DNA from: Chitinophagaceae bacterium UBA1946
Lineage (GTDB): Bacteria > Bacteroidota > Bacteroidia > Chitinophagales > Chitinophagaceae
Direction of reading: 5' to 3'
NCBI GenBank assembly: GCA_002336815.1
Contig: DDEU01000034.1
Span: forward strand, 87,940-151,939
Length of the DNA: 64,000 nucleotides
Shown: positions 25,809 through 35,500 of the stretch, piece after piece
How the letters are laid out: each line of letters begins with the position of its first letter
Numbering within the stretch: position 1 is the first letter of the stretch
The notes under the pieces: model-generated
Told to the model about the DNA's origin: nothing
The model's database searches: none
Seen by the model: only the letters and a program-made list of their open reading frames with translations
Translations under genes and position numbers: made by a program

Positions 25809-28742
25809 ATGCTCAAAGTTTATCTAGCTGCTATTGCCTTACTTGTAACCATCGCTTTAACGGCGCAAACACCTGCCCTGGTAAAGGACATTTACAACTT
25901 TCAAACCAATGGATCTATTTCAGGCGCTGTAAACTACACGGCCGTTGGAAGTTCCACTTATTTTACCGCAGGTGATGGCGTAAATGGTGTTGAACTCTGG
26001 AAAACGGATGGCACCGCAGCAGGTACGGTGATGGTGAAAGACATCAATCCCGGTGATGGCTCTTCCAATCCTTCCAACCTGGTCAATGTAAATGGCATCT
26101 TATATTTTTCTGCAGCAGGAACCTATAACAATAGTACCGGCTATAATACCGAGCTGTGGAAGAGTGATGGCACAGCAGCAGGCACCGTGCTGGTAAAAGA
26201 TATTTATATTGGTGGACTCGCCAGCGATCCGGGCTCACTTACTAACGTGAACGGCACCTTGTTTTTTGCCGCCGCAACAAATGCGAATGGAAGAGAATTA
26301 TGGAAAAGCGATGGCACTGCTGCAGGCACGGTACTGGTAAAAGAGATCATTGCCTCAACTGGCAGCAGCACTCCTGCCAACCTGGTAAATGTAAATGGCA
26401 CCTTGTTTTTCTCAGCCGCCAGCGGCGTGGCAGCCAATACGGAATTATGGAAAAGCGATGGCACCGATGCTGGTACTGTATTGGTAAAAGACATCAACCC
26501 GGGCAATACCAGCTCTTCGTCAAACAATTTCGTCAATGTAAATGGCACACTATATTTTACTGCTACCAATGGTGCAGCAGTTAACGGCATCGAGCTTTGG
26601 AAAAGTGATGGCACTGATGCCGGCACCGTGATGGTAAAAGATATTAACCCGGGTACCGGCACTTCTGCTCCCAACAACCTCACCGCTATTGGCAACACCT
26701 TATTTTTTGGTGCTACCAACGGCACCAATGGTTTTGAACTTTGGAAGAGTGATGGTACCGATGCTGGTACAACAATGATAAAAGATATCAATCCCGGCAC
26801 CGGGCTCGGTGTAAGTTCCTCCTACAATATGGTCAATATCGGTGGCACACTGTTCTTCGCAGCACAGGATGGAGTAACCGGTTTTGAATTGTGGAAAAGC
26901 AATGGCACCAGTGCAGGAACAGTGCAGGTTAAAGATATTGTTACAGGCGCTACCGGTAGTGTTCCCAGTTTGCTTACCAATGTTAATGGCACGTTGTTTT
27001 TTTACAGCAGCACGGCAGCCTCGTCAGGCCTCTGGAAAAGCAATGGTACCGATGCCGGCACTGTACAGGTAAATACCGCTACGATTGGTGGGGGCATTCT
27101 TGAAAACCTTTATGGAGCAGGCAGCAATTTGTTCTTTACTTACCGTGGTTATAAACCGGGCTTCCCCTCTACTGCTACCGGTAACGAAACATGGATCAGC
27201 AATGGCACTGATGCTGGTACGGTTTTGTTGAAGGATGTGAATACGACCACCACCGGCTCCGGCACTACTAATTTTTGTGCAGTGGGCAACAATGTTTTCT
27301 TTGCTGCAACCGACGGCATTGCCGGAATGGAATTATGGAAAACAGATGGTACAGCGGCCGGTACGGTATTGGTAAAAGACATTGCAACTGGCACTGCTAA
27401 TTCAAACCCGGAATGGCTCACCAATGTAAACGGAACTTTATTTTTTGTGGCATTTTCCACCGGCTTTGGCAGGGAACTATGGAAGAGCGATGGCACTGAA
27501 GCAGGGACAGTAATGGTAAAAGATATTGTAAGTGGCAGCAGTGAGCCGACTATCATAAACATGGCGAACATGAATGGCACGCTGTATTTTTCTGCTGCCA
27601 GTACGGGTTTTGGCCGGGAGCCCTGGAAAAGCGATGGTACAGCTGCCGGCACGGTGATGATAAAAAATATTATGGCAACCACTACCAATTCTAATCCTGC
27701 AAAATTCACTTATGTAAACGGCACTGTATTTTTTACAGCACAAAATGGCACCACCGGCAGTGCCAATGATGAAGAACTGTGGAAGACGGATGGAACTGAT
27801 GCCGGAACAGTGCTGGTAAAAGATATTTACCCCGGCACCGTTTCTTCGGCTCCTTATGACATGGTGAATTTTAACGGCACCCTTTTCTTTGGTGCCCGGG
27901 ATGCAGTGAATGGAACCGAATTATGGAAGAGTGATGGTACCGAAGCAGGCACGGTTATTTTTAAAGAAACGGTTGCCGGAACCGGCAGCTCAGGACCTTC
28001 CTCCATGACAGTGATTGGCAACACCATGTACCTCGCTCTTAACGATCCGGCTGTTGGTGCTGAGTTATGGAAAAGTGACGGCACCCCGGCAGGCACGGTT
28101 ATGGTAAAGGACATCAGTTCAACGCAGGGATCATCGCCAAGAAGTTTTACAGGTGTGGGCAGCGCTGTTTTTTTTACAGCTTATGACGAAGCGAACGGTA
28201 TTGAACTTTGGAAAACAGATGGCACAGCGGCCGGCACGGTACTGGTGAAAGATACTTATCCCGGTGCTACCATTACCACCAGGCCCGACCTGCTTACTGC
28301 AGTAAATGGCGTATTATTCTTCAAAGCAATTGACCCGGTTAACGGAATGGAACTTTGGAAAAGCGATGGCACAGATGCCGGCACTGTTGGTTTCGACATA
28401 CAGCCCGGCGTCAACGGCTCATTTCCCGGCGCATTCACCAAACTAAATAATTCACTTATTTTTTCAGCCACCGATCCCTTGTATGGAACAGAATTATGGG
28501 GCATTGGCACCACTGCATCTGTTACCAATTTCAACTGGACAGGAAATGTAAGTACAGCCTGGGAGAACGCAGGCAACTGGGGCGGTAATACGGTACCAAC
28601 ATCAACCAGTGCAGTAGTTATTCCTGCCGGCAGGCCAAGGTATCCAACAGTAAATAGCAGCACTACGGTAAAGAGTATCAGCTGTGCACCCGGCACTACG
28701 GTAACTGTTGGTACGGGGATCGTCTTGAATATTTTGAGATAA
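25809..28742 (+). CDS. Secreted ELWxxDGT-repeat protein
   Basis: This is a 977-residue exported protein. The signal peptide is residues 1-20 (LKVYLAAIALLVTIALTAQ); it sets the start at 25809 rather than 25722. About 17 clear copies plus one degenerate copy of the ELWKSDGTxAGTVLVKDI motif follow at intervals of about 45-55 residues, interspersed with LVNVNGTLFFSA-type strands, which implies stacked beta-propeller blades. Copies 8, 9 and 12 are variant (GLWKSNGT, ETWISNGT, EPWKSDGT). The last 75 residues (about 903-977) form a different module with WTGNVSTAWENAGNWGGNTVP. No recognised type IX sorting domain is present. The function is unknown; a surface or matrix role is likely. A second family member starts at 63849. 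Confidence 0.9.
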   Translation: MLKVYLAAIALLVTIALTAQTPALVKDIYNFQTNGSISGAVNYTAVGSSTYFTAGDGVNGVELWKTDGTAAGTVMVKDINPGDGSSNPSNLVNVNGILYFSAAGTYNNSTGYNTELWKSDGTAAGTVLVKDIYIGGLASDPGSLTNVNGTLFFAAATNANGRELWKSDGTAAGTVLVKEIIASTGSSTPANLVNVNGTLFFSAASGVAANTELWKSDGTDAGTVLVKDINPGNTSSSSNNFVNVNGTLYFTATNGAAVNGIELWKSDGTDAGTVMVKDINPGTGTSAPNNLTAIGNTLFFGATNGTNGFELWKSDGTDAGTTMIKDINPGTGLGVSSSYNMVNIGGTLFFAAQDGVTGFELWKSNGTSAGTVQVKDIVTGATGSVPSLLTNVNGTLFFYSSTAASSGLWKSNGTDAGTVQVNTATIGGGILENLYGAGSNLFFTYRGYKPGFPSTATGNETWISNGTDAGTVLLKDVNTTTTGSGTTNFCAVGNNVFFAATDGIAGMELWKTDGTAAGTVLVKDIATGTANSNPEWLTNVNGTLFFVAFSTGFGRELWKSDGTEAGTVMVKDIVSGSSEPTIINMANMNGTLYFSAASTGFGREPWKSDGTAAGTVMIKNIMATTTNSNPAKFTYVNGTVFFTAQNGTTGSANDEELWKTDGTDAGTVLVKDIYPGTVSSAPYDMVNFNGTLFFGARDAVNGTELWKSDGTEAGTVIFKETVAGTGSSGPSSMTVIGNTMYLALNDPAVGAELWKSDGTPAGTVMVKDISSTQGSSPRSFTGVGSAVFFTAYDEANGIELWKTDGTAAGTVLVKDTYPGATITTRPDLLTAVNGVLFFKAIDPVNGMELWKSDGTDAGTVGFDIQPGVNGSFPGAFTKLNNSLIFSATDPLYGTELWGIGTTASVTNFNWTGNVSTAWENAGNWGGNTVPTSTSAVVIPAGRPRYPTVNSSTTVKSISCAPGTTVTVGTGIVLNILR

Positions 28743-28935
28743 AAATGTTGGCGTTGACCTGTTATAGTGGATCTGTCATTGCATCATCAACAAAAATTCA
28801 AAAAAGCTGATGACCTTTTCCGGCTTTTGCCGATATAACATCGATCACTGTTAGCGACTACCCTATGTAAGCCATTCTCCTATCATCTTTTGCAAAACCA
28901 ACACTGTAATAAATACCAACCATAAAGCCTTTTTT
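28743..28935. promoter_or_regulatory. Gap with third CTGATGACCTTTT half-site
   Basis: CTGATGACCTTTTCCGG at 28807-28823 matches the right arm of the inverted repeat at 25.6 kb. It lies about 110 bp upstream of the next start codon. No terminator is obvious after the preceding gene. Confidence 0.45.
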
Positions 28936-31900
28936 ATGAAGCATCTTTCCGTTCTAACCTTGCTGGCAAGCCTGTTCACCGCAAACCTTTTTGCCCAGCC
29001 AACTTTTGTGAATTTCCAAATGGGCGGAGTAAACTCGGCTGCATTTACCACCAACAATTTCAAGTGCATTGCGGTCGGAAAAAACAACCGCATCTGGGCC
29101 GGTACGCAGTATGGTGGCCTGTACACCTATGATGAAGATTTTAATATCTGGCTCAAGTCTGATAAACTCACCAATGTTTTCATCAACGACATCAAGGCTG
29201 ATGCTGACAGTGGGATATGGATAGCACAGTCGGGCCAGGCAAGTGTTGGCGGCAATTCCAATATTGCAGGCGGCATCAATTATTTTCCTGTTGCCAGCGA
29301 TATCAGTATGAATTTTTACAGCGTGGCAGGCACTACTACCAGTGCAGACCTTATCAGTAGGAATGTACGTTCATTGTATATCGACCAAAGCTTTAAAGCC
29401 GCCAATGGATGGCCGCCAAGAGTGTGGGCAGCACAGGGCACTTACATCACTTCTTTCAATACCCGCCGGGGAGGCCTGCACATTGGCCTGAACCGGTATA
29501 CACCTTACTTTACTATTAACAATGGGGGTTATCAACTGGGGCCATCTGCTACTCCCATCAGCGAAGCCGTTGGAGGCAACAGCCTGGAAGTTTGGGCGGC
29601 CGTAAGGCAAAACAATGGAGGCTCACAAATATTAAGGTACAATCCCAGCGGTGGCGATACCATTGGCACTTACAGTACCTGGAATGTACCGTTCCTGCAG
29701 GCTGGCTTTGCAGCGCAGGCAATTCATTTTGATAAGGATGGCAACCGGTGGATCGGTTTAAAGTCCGGTGGATTGGTAATATATACACCGAATGGCTGGA
29801 TGAATATGAATTCAGAAAGCTTGATTCCGCCAGGCACACAGGTAAATTTCAATGCCATTGCATCTGACGAATATGGAAACGTATACATTGGAACTTCTGC
29901 CGGACTCCTGGTGTTTCAATCAAGAGAATACAATCCTTTATCAAGCCCTGATTATGTGCCCTCCTACACAAAATACACAACAACCGATGGTCTGCCCAGC
30001 AATAATATCACCGGCATTGCATACGATGCAAAGAACGGCCGGGTATTGGTCACTTCGGATGCAGGTGTAACATTTATGGATATCTCCGAAGAGTATATCA
30101 AAGGAGTGGTGTACGATGTGTACGGCGATTTTGACAATGAAAATATTGTAAGACCAGGTCTCCAGAAAAAGCCTATAACCTCCAACGTTACAGTAACACT
30201 GCTTAAGAATAATGTTGAAGAAGAAACCACGACACCAAACGCCTTCGGCATTTTTGAATTAAAAGAAGCCAATGATGTGGATGTGTATTCTGTAGAGCTG
30301 CGCTTCATCAACAGGGATGGCACTCCTATGATACAACGCTTTGACAATATCCATAACCATACCCGGATGAAACCTGTATTAATGCCAGACAGCATGATCA
30401 GGGAATTGAAAGGGTTTAAGGATAAAATGATAAAAAAATGCTTCCCGGTAAAAGTTGGTTTTGGAGTTGCCCTTGGCGACATATGCGTGGATGGCTTTAG
30501 CGTAACGAACTATGACTATCCAACCCAGGTCTTCCTTTCCGGCAACAGCATCTCTACGGATCATGATAAAAAGGTAAACAACCTGGCCAATTATTATGCA
30601 ACCCTCGCAACGGTGTATAAACTCGGCGGAAACATGTCAGACCTCGGATCAGATATGGTATCCAATATGCTCGACCTGCTTGATTTCATGGCATCGGAAG
30701 TGATCTTCAGGGAAAAGACAACGGGGCCTTCAGCCAACCAAACGGTGAAAGACAAGTTTACTGAAATAGGATTTACTGAAGAGGATCTCACTTTATTTAC
30801 AAACACGTTAAAACTAACTAAAACCTATTTTAGTGAATGGGCTAAATCGGTATCGGCATTATTAAAATCGCAACCCGAAACACAAAAAGTTTTCGATATG
30901 ACAGCCACCTGTATCAGTGATGCTGCAGACCTGATGCTTCAATTCCTGGATTATGGTGGATCTGGATTTAGTTATAAAGCGATTGTAGACAACACCAAGA
31001 AAGTATTGGCAACTGCGGCAGCAAGCATGCTGTACAGCAAGTACTATGCAGGTGACCTTCACCGGTATATTGTACCCAGTACGAGCCAGGCGGCTACTGC
31101 ATTGCGATCAACGCTTAGTTATGATGAAGCCTATGATGTTCTATACAATAGCCGGTCAAATTCATTGGCTAAATTTGGACAGGATACATTGACCAACCGG
31201 AAAGCAAACATTGAAACGTCTGCCAGGGTAGCACAGGTGGCAGAAACGGTATCTCAATTTTTTGATGTCATTAAAACATTGGGATTACTCCCGGGTGCAC
31301 AATGGGTGGGAGTGGCCTCCAAAGTGCTTTCTTTTGCAGCCAAGGGTATAAAAGCAGGAGCACTTATTTTCTCCTCCTACCAGGGTGCTGTAGGTGCGTA
31401 TGAAGAAATAAAATTGTCGGAGCAGGCAAAAGAAAAAGCCGGCCTGGCCCGGCCAATACCGGCAAACCCGGGAGAACCCTTACAGGTAGCAGCGATCAAC
31501 AATCCTGATTCACTGATCGCCATTAAAAACCGTTTTAACCAAAATCTTACAGATCTGCAGGTGCATTATGCAGCCGCATCCTTTAATCCACCGGCTTATG
31601 GAACAGTGCTTAAAAGGTTTGCTTATAACGATTCCGCCTATACGCAGGAAATGACGGCAGTACTGAATTCAATATGGGCTGTTGCAGACAGCGCTTCCAA
31701 TTCAATCACAGCATTCAGGCCCAGATTAGACAGGGTATTGGATTCTTTTATCTCACAACAATATTCCCTCAGAAAATCGATGTATTATCTCAATCATTCA
31801 TTCATCTGCGATAGTGCCAAAACTTCTTACCGTGCCAGTTTCGATAGTCTTGCAATAGAGATAAAAAGACTGAATGATTCAGCAGTGAATGGCATTGCTT

Positions 31901-32466
31901 CATTGATCACCATGATCAATGCAAACAATATCCCTGCCGTTGCTTATCTCTCACAGGAATCATGTAAAGTGATACATAGCAGGGTACCAGGCACCAGTGG
32001 AAGCATCACGTATAAATTTAAAAACTATGGTTTGGTAGCACAAAACAATGTGAGTTTTAAGATCAGCCGGCCCACTGGCGGCTATACCATTACCAGCACA
32101 GACTCCATCAACGTAGGCAATATAAACCCGGGAGAAACAAAGCAGGTAAGTTTTACTTATACCGCACCGATGACTGATTCTGTAGGCCATTATGGAATAG
32201 AAGTAAAAGCAAACAATGGTATTTACAATCAAAATATATTCGGAACCCTCTTTGTAATTGACCCAGCAAAATTTTATACCGTACAGGATGGAGACTGGAG
32301 CAATCCGGCTACCTGGCATAGCAACCAGGTGCCTGGCCCGACAAATAAAGTACACATCAGTCACAACGTAACTGTTACAACAAATGTAACCTGCAAATCT
32401 GTTACCGTGTATAAGCCGGGTAATGTGAATGTTACAGCAGGCAAAAGGGTAATCATCAATAACTAA
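28936..32466 (+). CDS. Exported propeller protein with large helical region and Ig-like C-terminal part
   Basis: This is a 1176-residue protein with a signal peptide (1-20, ending LFAQ). Residues about 30-395 look like a beta-propeller of the two-component-regulator-propeller type (NNRIWAGTQYGGLYTYD, GNRWIGLKSGGLVIYT, GNVYIGTSAGLLVF, LPSNNITGIAYD). A carboxypeptidase-regulatory-like Ig domain follows (about 397-475). Next is a mostly helical region of about 500 residues with no family I recognise. A CARDB-like Ig domain (about 1035-1108, YKFKNYGLVAQNNVSF) is followed by a C-terminal module (about 1112-1176, DGDWSNPATWHSNQVPGPTNKVHI) that resembles the end of the preceding protein. No kinase domain or type IX sorting domain is present. 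The function is unknown. Confidence 0.85.
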   Translation: MKHLSVLTLLASLFTANLFAQPTFVNFQMGGVNSAAFTTNNFKCIAVGKNNRIWAGTQYGGLYTYDEDFNIWLKSDKLTNVFINDIKADADSGIWIAQSGQASVGGNSNIAGGINYFPVASDISMNFYSVAGTTTSADLISRNVRSLYIDQSFKAANGWPPRVWAAQGTYITSFNTRRGGLHIGLNRYTPYFTINNGGYQLGPSATPISEAVGGNSLEVWAAVRQNNGGSQILRYNPSGGDTIGTYSTWNVPFLQAGFAAQAIHFDKDGNRWIGLKSGGLVIYTPNGWMNMNSESLIPPGTQVNFNAIASDEYGNVYIGTSAGLLVFQSREYNPLSSPDYVPSYTKYTTTDGLPSNNITGIAYDAKNGRVLVTSDAGVTFMDISEEYIKGVVYDVYGDFDNENIVRPGLQKKPITSNVTVTLLKNNVEEETTTPNAFGIFELKEANDVDVYSVELRFINRDGTPMIQRFDNIHNHTRMKPVLMPDSMIRELKGFKDKMIKKCFPVKVGFGVALGDICVDGFSVTNYDYPTQVFLSGNSISTDHDKKVNNLANYYATLATVYKLGGNMSDLGSDMVSNMLDLLDFMASEVIFREKTTGPSANQTVKDKFTEIGFTEEDLTLFTNTLKLTKTYFSEWAKSVSALLKSQPETQKVFDMTATCISDAADLMLQFLDYGGSGFSYKAIVDNTKKVLATAAASMLYSKYYAGDLHRYIVPSTSQAATALRSTLSYDEAYDVLYNSRSNSLAKFGQDTLTNRKANIETSARVAQVAETVSQFFDVIKTLGLLPGAQWVGVASKVLSFAAKGIKAGALIFSSYQGAVGAYEEIKLSEQAKEKAGLARPIPANPGEPLQVAAINNPDSLIAIKNRFNQNLTDLQVHYAAASFNPPAYGTVLKRFAYNDSAYTQEMTAVLNSIWAVADSASNSITAFRPRLDRVLDSFISQQYSLRKSMYYLNHSFICDSAKTSYRASFDSLAIEIKRLNDSAVNGIASLITMINANNIPAVAYLSQESCKVIHSRVPGTSGSITYKFKNYGLVAQNNVSFKISRPTGGYTITSTDSINVGNINPGETKQVSFTYTAPMTDSVGHYGIEVKANNGIYNQNIFGTLFVIDPAKFYTVQDGDWSNPATWHSNQVPGPTNKVHISHNVTVTTNVTCKSVTVYKPGNVNVTAGKRVIINN

Positions 32467-32516
32467 AAGCAGGATGCTGATTGAAGCACAATCATTTGGT
32501 AAATGACGCCGCTGCA

Positions 32517-35500
32517 ATGATCAAAATAAGAAATATCTTTTTACTGGTACTACTTACAGTCATCGCAGCCTGTGATCAACTGTATGCGCAGGCACCTGCA
32601 AATGATGATTGCATCAACGCAGAAATCATTACCATACCAAACAACGGCTTTGGCCTGGGGAATTTTTCTTCCACGCAGATCAGTCTTACCAATGCCACCG
32701 TGCAAGCGGGCGAAAACTTTGCCCCGGCAATTTTTGTAGCAGGGTTAGATAAAAAGTCGATATGGTTTAAATTCTCCTTGCCAACGATCCGGGCGGTTAG
32801 GGTTACCTTATCGCAACCCGGCACCGCAATAGCAGCCGGTGATGCAGGTTTTGCCGTGTACAAGTACAATAATTGTTTGCCGGCAAACGACAGTATCAGC
32901 ACAAAACTCACACCCATTGTTACATTCGGCAACACCTATCATCCCTGTGTGCCGGCAGGAGATTACCTGGTACAGGTGTCATCCAATTTAAATGCGAACG
33001 GACCCATTACCATCAACGTAGAAGTGAGTGATCAAACAGGCGCCGCCTACGATCATCCCAACCAGGCTTATGCGTTTGGCGTAGCCAATGTGTACACCCG
33101 TAAAATTGATTTTGAAACGGAATGCCAGTCCATTGAAGATGCAACAGAAGTATGCAGTAGTTTAGGTGATTATGCATCCTATCACAAAACAGCCTGGTTT
33201 ACTTTTACAACGCCTGCTTACCTTGATTATTTGGTAGTGGGCTTATCAGGCACAGGAGCCACTACTTATTTCCCCAGTGGGGGTGCCAACATACAGAAAA
33301 AATTCGGTTACAATTTATACCGCGGCGATGCTGTCACCACACCCATCAACAATTTAATATTGGTAGATGGCTGCGACAGTATGCTCACTAACGGTTACTA
33401 CTGTGCGAAACAGGAATACCGTTGCGGCGATCTTGCCCCGGGCACTACCTACAGCATCCAACTGTTTATTCATAAGGATTTTAAAGACATGGTGCGCCTG
33501 GGAATCATTACCGGTGGCACTGCACCGGCTGCAGGCCCTTTGCCGGTTAACACACTGCCGGCCTCCAATACCCTGGGAATATTGCCGGTTGCTGCCAATG
33601 GCGCTACCACTACTTTCAGCGACAATTTTGGTTGCAATAGCCGCCACAGCAACAATGGTTGCAGTCCGTCAAAACCTGCAGCAGGTGTTACCGTCAATAA
33701 TATAAAATACAACCTCAGTTGTTTTGCGAGCTTTAGTCTGAACAGCACCGCAGCCATTACATTCCGGCCCGGCATGACCTATTGTGGCGCCAGGCCGGTG
33801 ATCAGGTTATTTAAGCAAAGTCTTACTGGCAACTGCTCTGGTTTGGATACTGCCAATATTGTTGGAACCGCCATTTACAATGGCGAGATTGAATGCCTCG
33901 CCCCCGGCGACTATGTATTGCAGGTGTTGGGTTCAGATACAGCATCCTCCGACTTCAACAGCCTTTTCTACGGGGATTTGAACAACAACAACAACCAATG
34001 CCTGTTCACAAATTTGGGCAGCCGTTTTTACGTGGATATGGTCGTGTTTTCCCGTAAGGCCGCTGGCAAATATTCATTAAGCGTAACCGGTGCGTTTGAC
34101 AGCATCAACCGGGTAGGTTCGGTGCAGCAGGCTTTAGCAGACGGAGTTGCTTACCAGGCTTCACCAGATACCATTGGCTGCCAGCCAACCTTACGGCCCT
34201 CCGACACTACCTGCTCCCCGTTGAATGACAAAGTACTTTACCGCCAGTTCCTTATTGCAGACAGCGGCACGGTTGATTTCAGTGACCTGGTTATTTCCAA
34301 TAATCCGCCTTTCAGGTATAAATTATACGAAGGCGATGCCAATGCACTGGCAACGGCTCAAAACGTATTCAACTTCCCAGCTAAAGTTACCGGCCTGGTA
34401 CCTAAATCACTTTGCCTGTATGGATATACTTATTGTGCCAACAAAACGGCCTGCGTGGTACCCGGCACTTATACATTTGCATCCATGGGCAGCGTGGCAG
34501 ATGTAGGACGTGCAGACAGACCAACTTTTACTTTTGTAAAAACAAGAACGAAACACAACAGTCCGCAGAATGCTCACGACATGGGCAGCATCATGGATAC
34601 CCTCGGACCAAATGGGGGTACCCTTCGCAGTTACCGTGACTATTGGAGTTGTGAAGATAATGCTATCCCGATCAATGGTTATGTTCCATGCCCGATAGAT
34701 GGAAGGCCTGCTACCAAAGCTATTTACCGGCAATTTTATTTAAAGGAAGATGCCATTGTAAAATTCAGTAACCCCGGTTATGGCGGATGGTGTGTAAACA
34801 ATGCTTATGGAAAAAGAACCTTGTTTTATGGAAGAGCAACTGATGGATTGCCGGGACTTTCACCTGTCGGCAATCAATGGAATTGTTTTTCAACGGCGCA
34901 AACTGCTAACAATTGCAGCCCTTTGCCTGCGGGCTGGTACACCGTGGTGAGTTATGGCACAGGGCCGGGTTACGACAGTACCATGCGGCTGACCGATATT
35001 AACGGAATGTACAATGGATATGTAAGCTACAGGGATGAGTTTGACATCACCATTACACCAGCCTGCCCTGCACCAAAATTTAACCGCCCGTATAAAGCGT
35101 CTGTAGCCGCAGGCAACCTGCCACATTTGATACAGTGGGGACCCAGGACCATCAGCACACCTGTATATCCAAGAACTGATACCAGTTTCAATTTACCGGT
35201 AGAAAATTTTAATTGCACGGTAGACACGCCTTTTGCAAACCACCCGGTGATCGCCTGCGAACCTACTGCTAACAGGGTAGCCTACTTTGTTTTTAGAACA
35301 ACGCAGGTGAGTTTTCTGCAGATCAATACAGGCGGGTATTTTGCCGCAGTATATGATAAGGATGTAAGAACAGATTCACTATTGTTTGGAAGCGCCGCAC
35401 CGATCCATCCATGCAATAGTTCTGTTGGCAATATACAGTTCTGCCATTTTCAACCCGGCACCTATACATTGGTGATCTTTGCAACCGATGCAAATATTTG

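Noticed and set aside
26204..28696. Several long open frames on the minus strand inside the ELWxxDGT gene
   Set aside because: They are by-products of the repeated codon pattern (PASVPSLFQSS repeats mirror the sense repeats) and have no start signals or family match.
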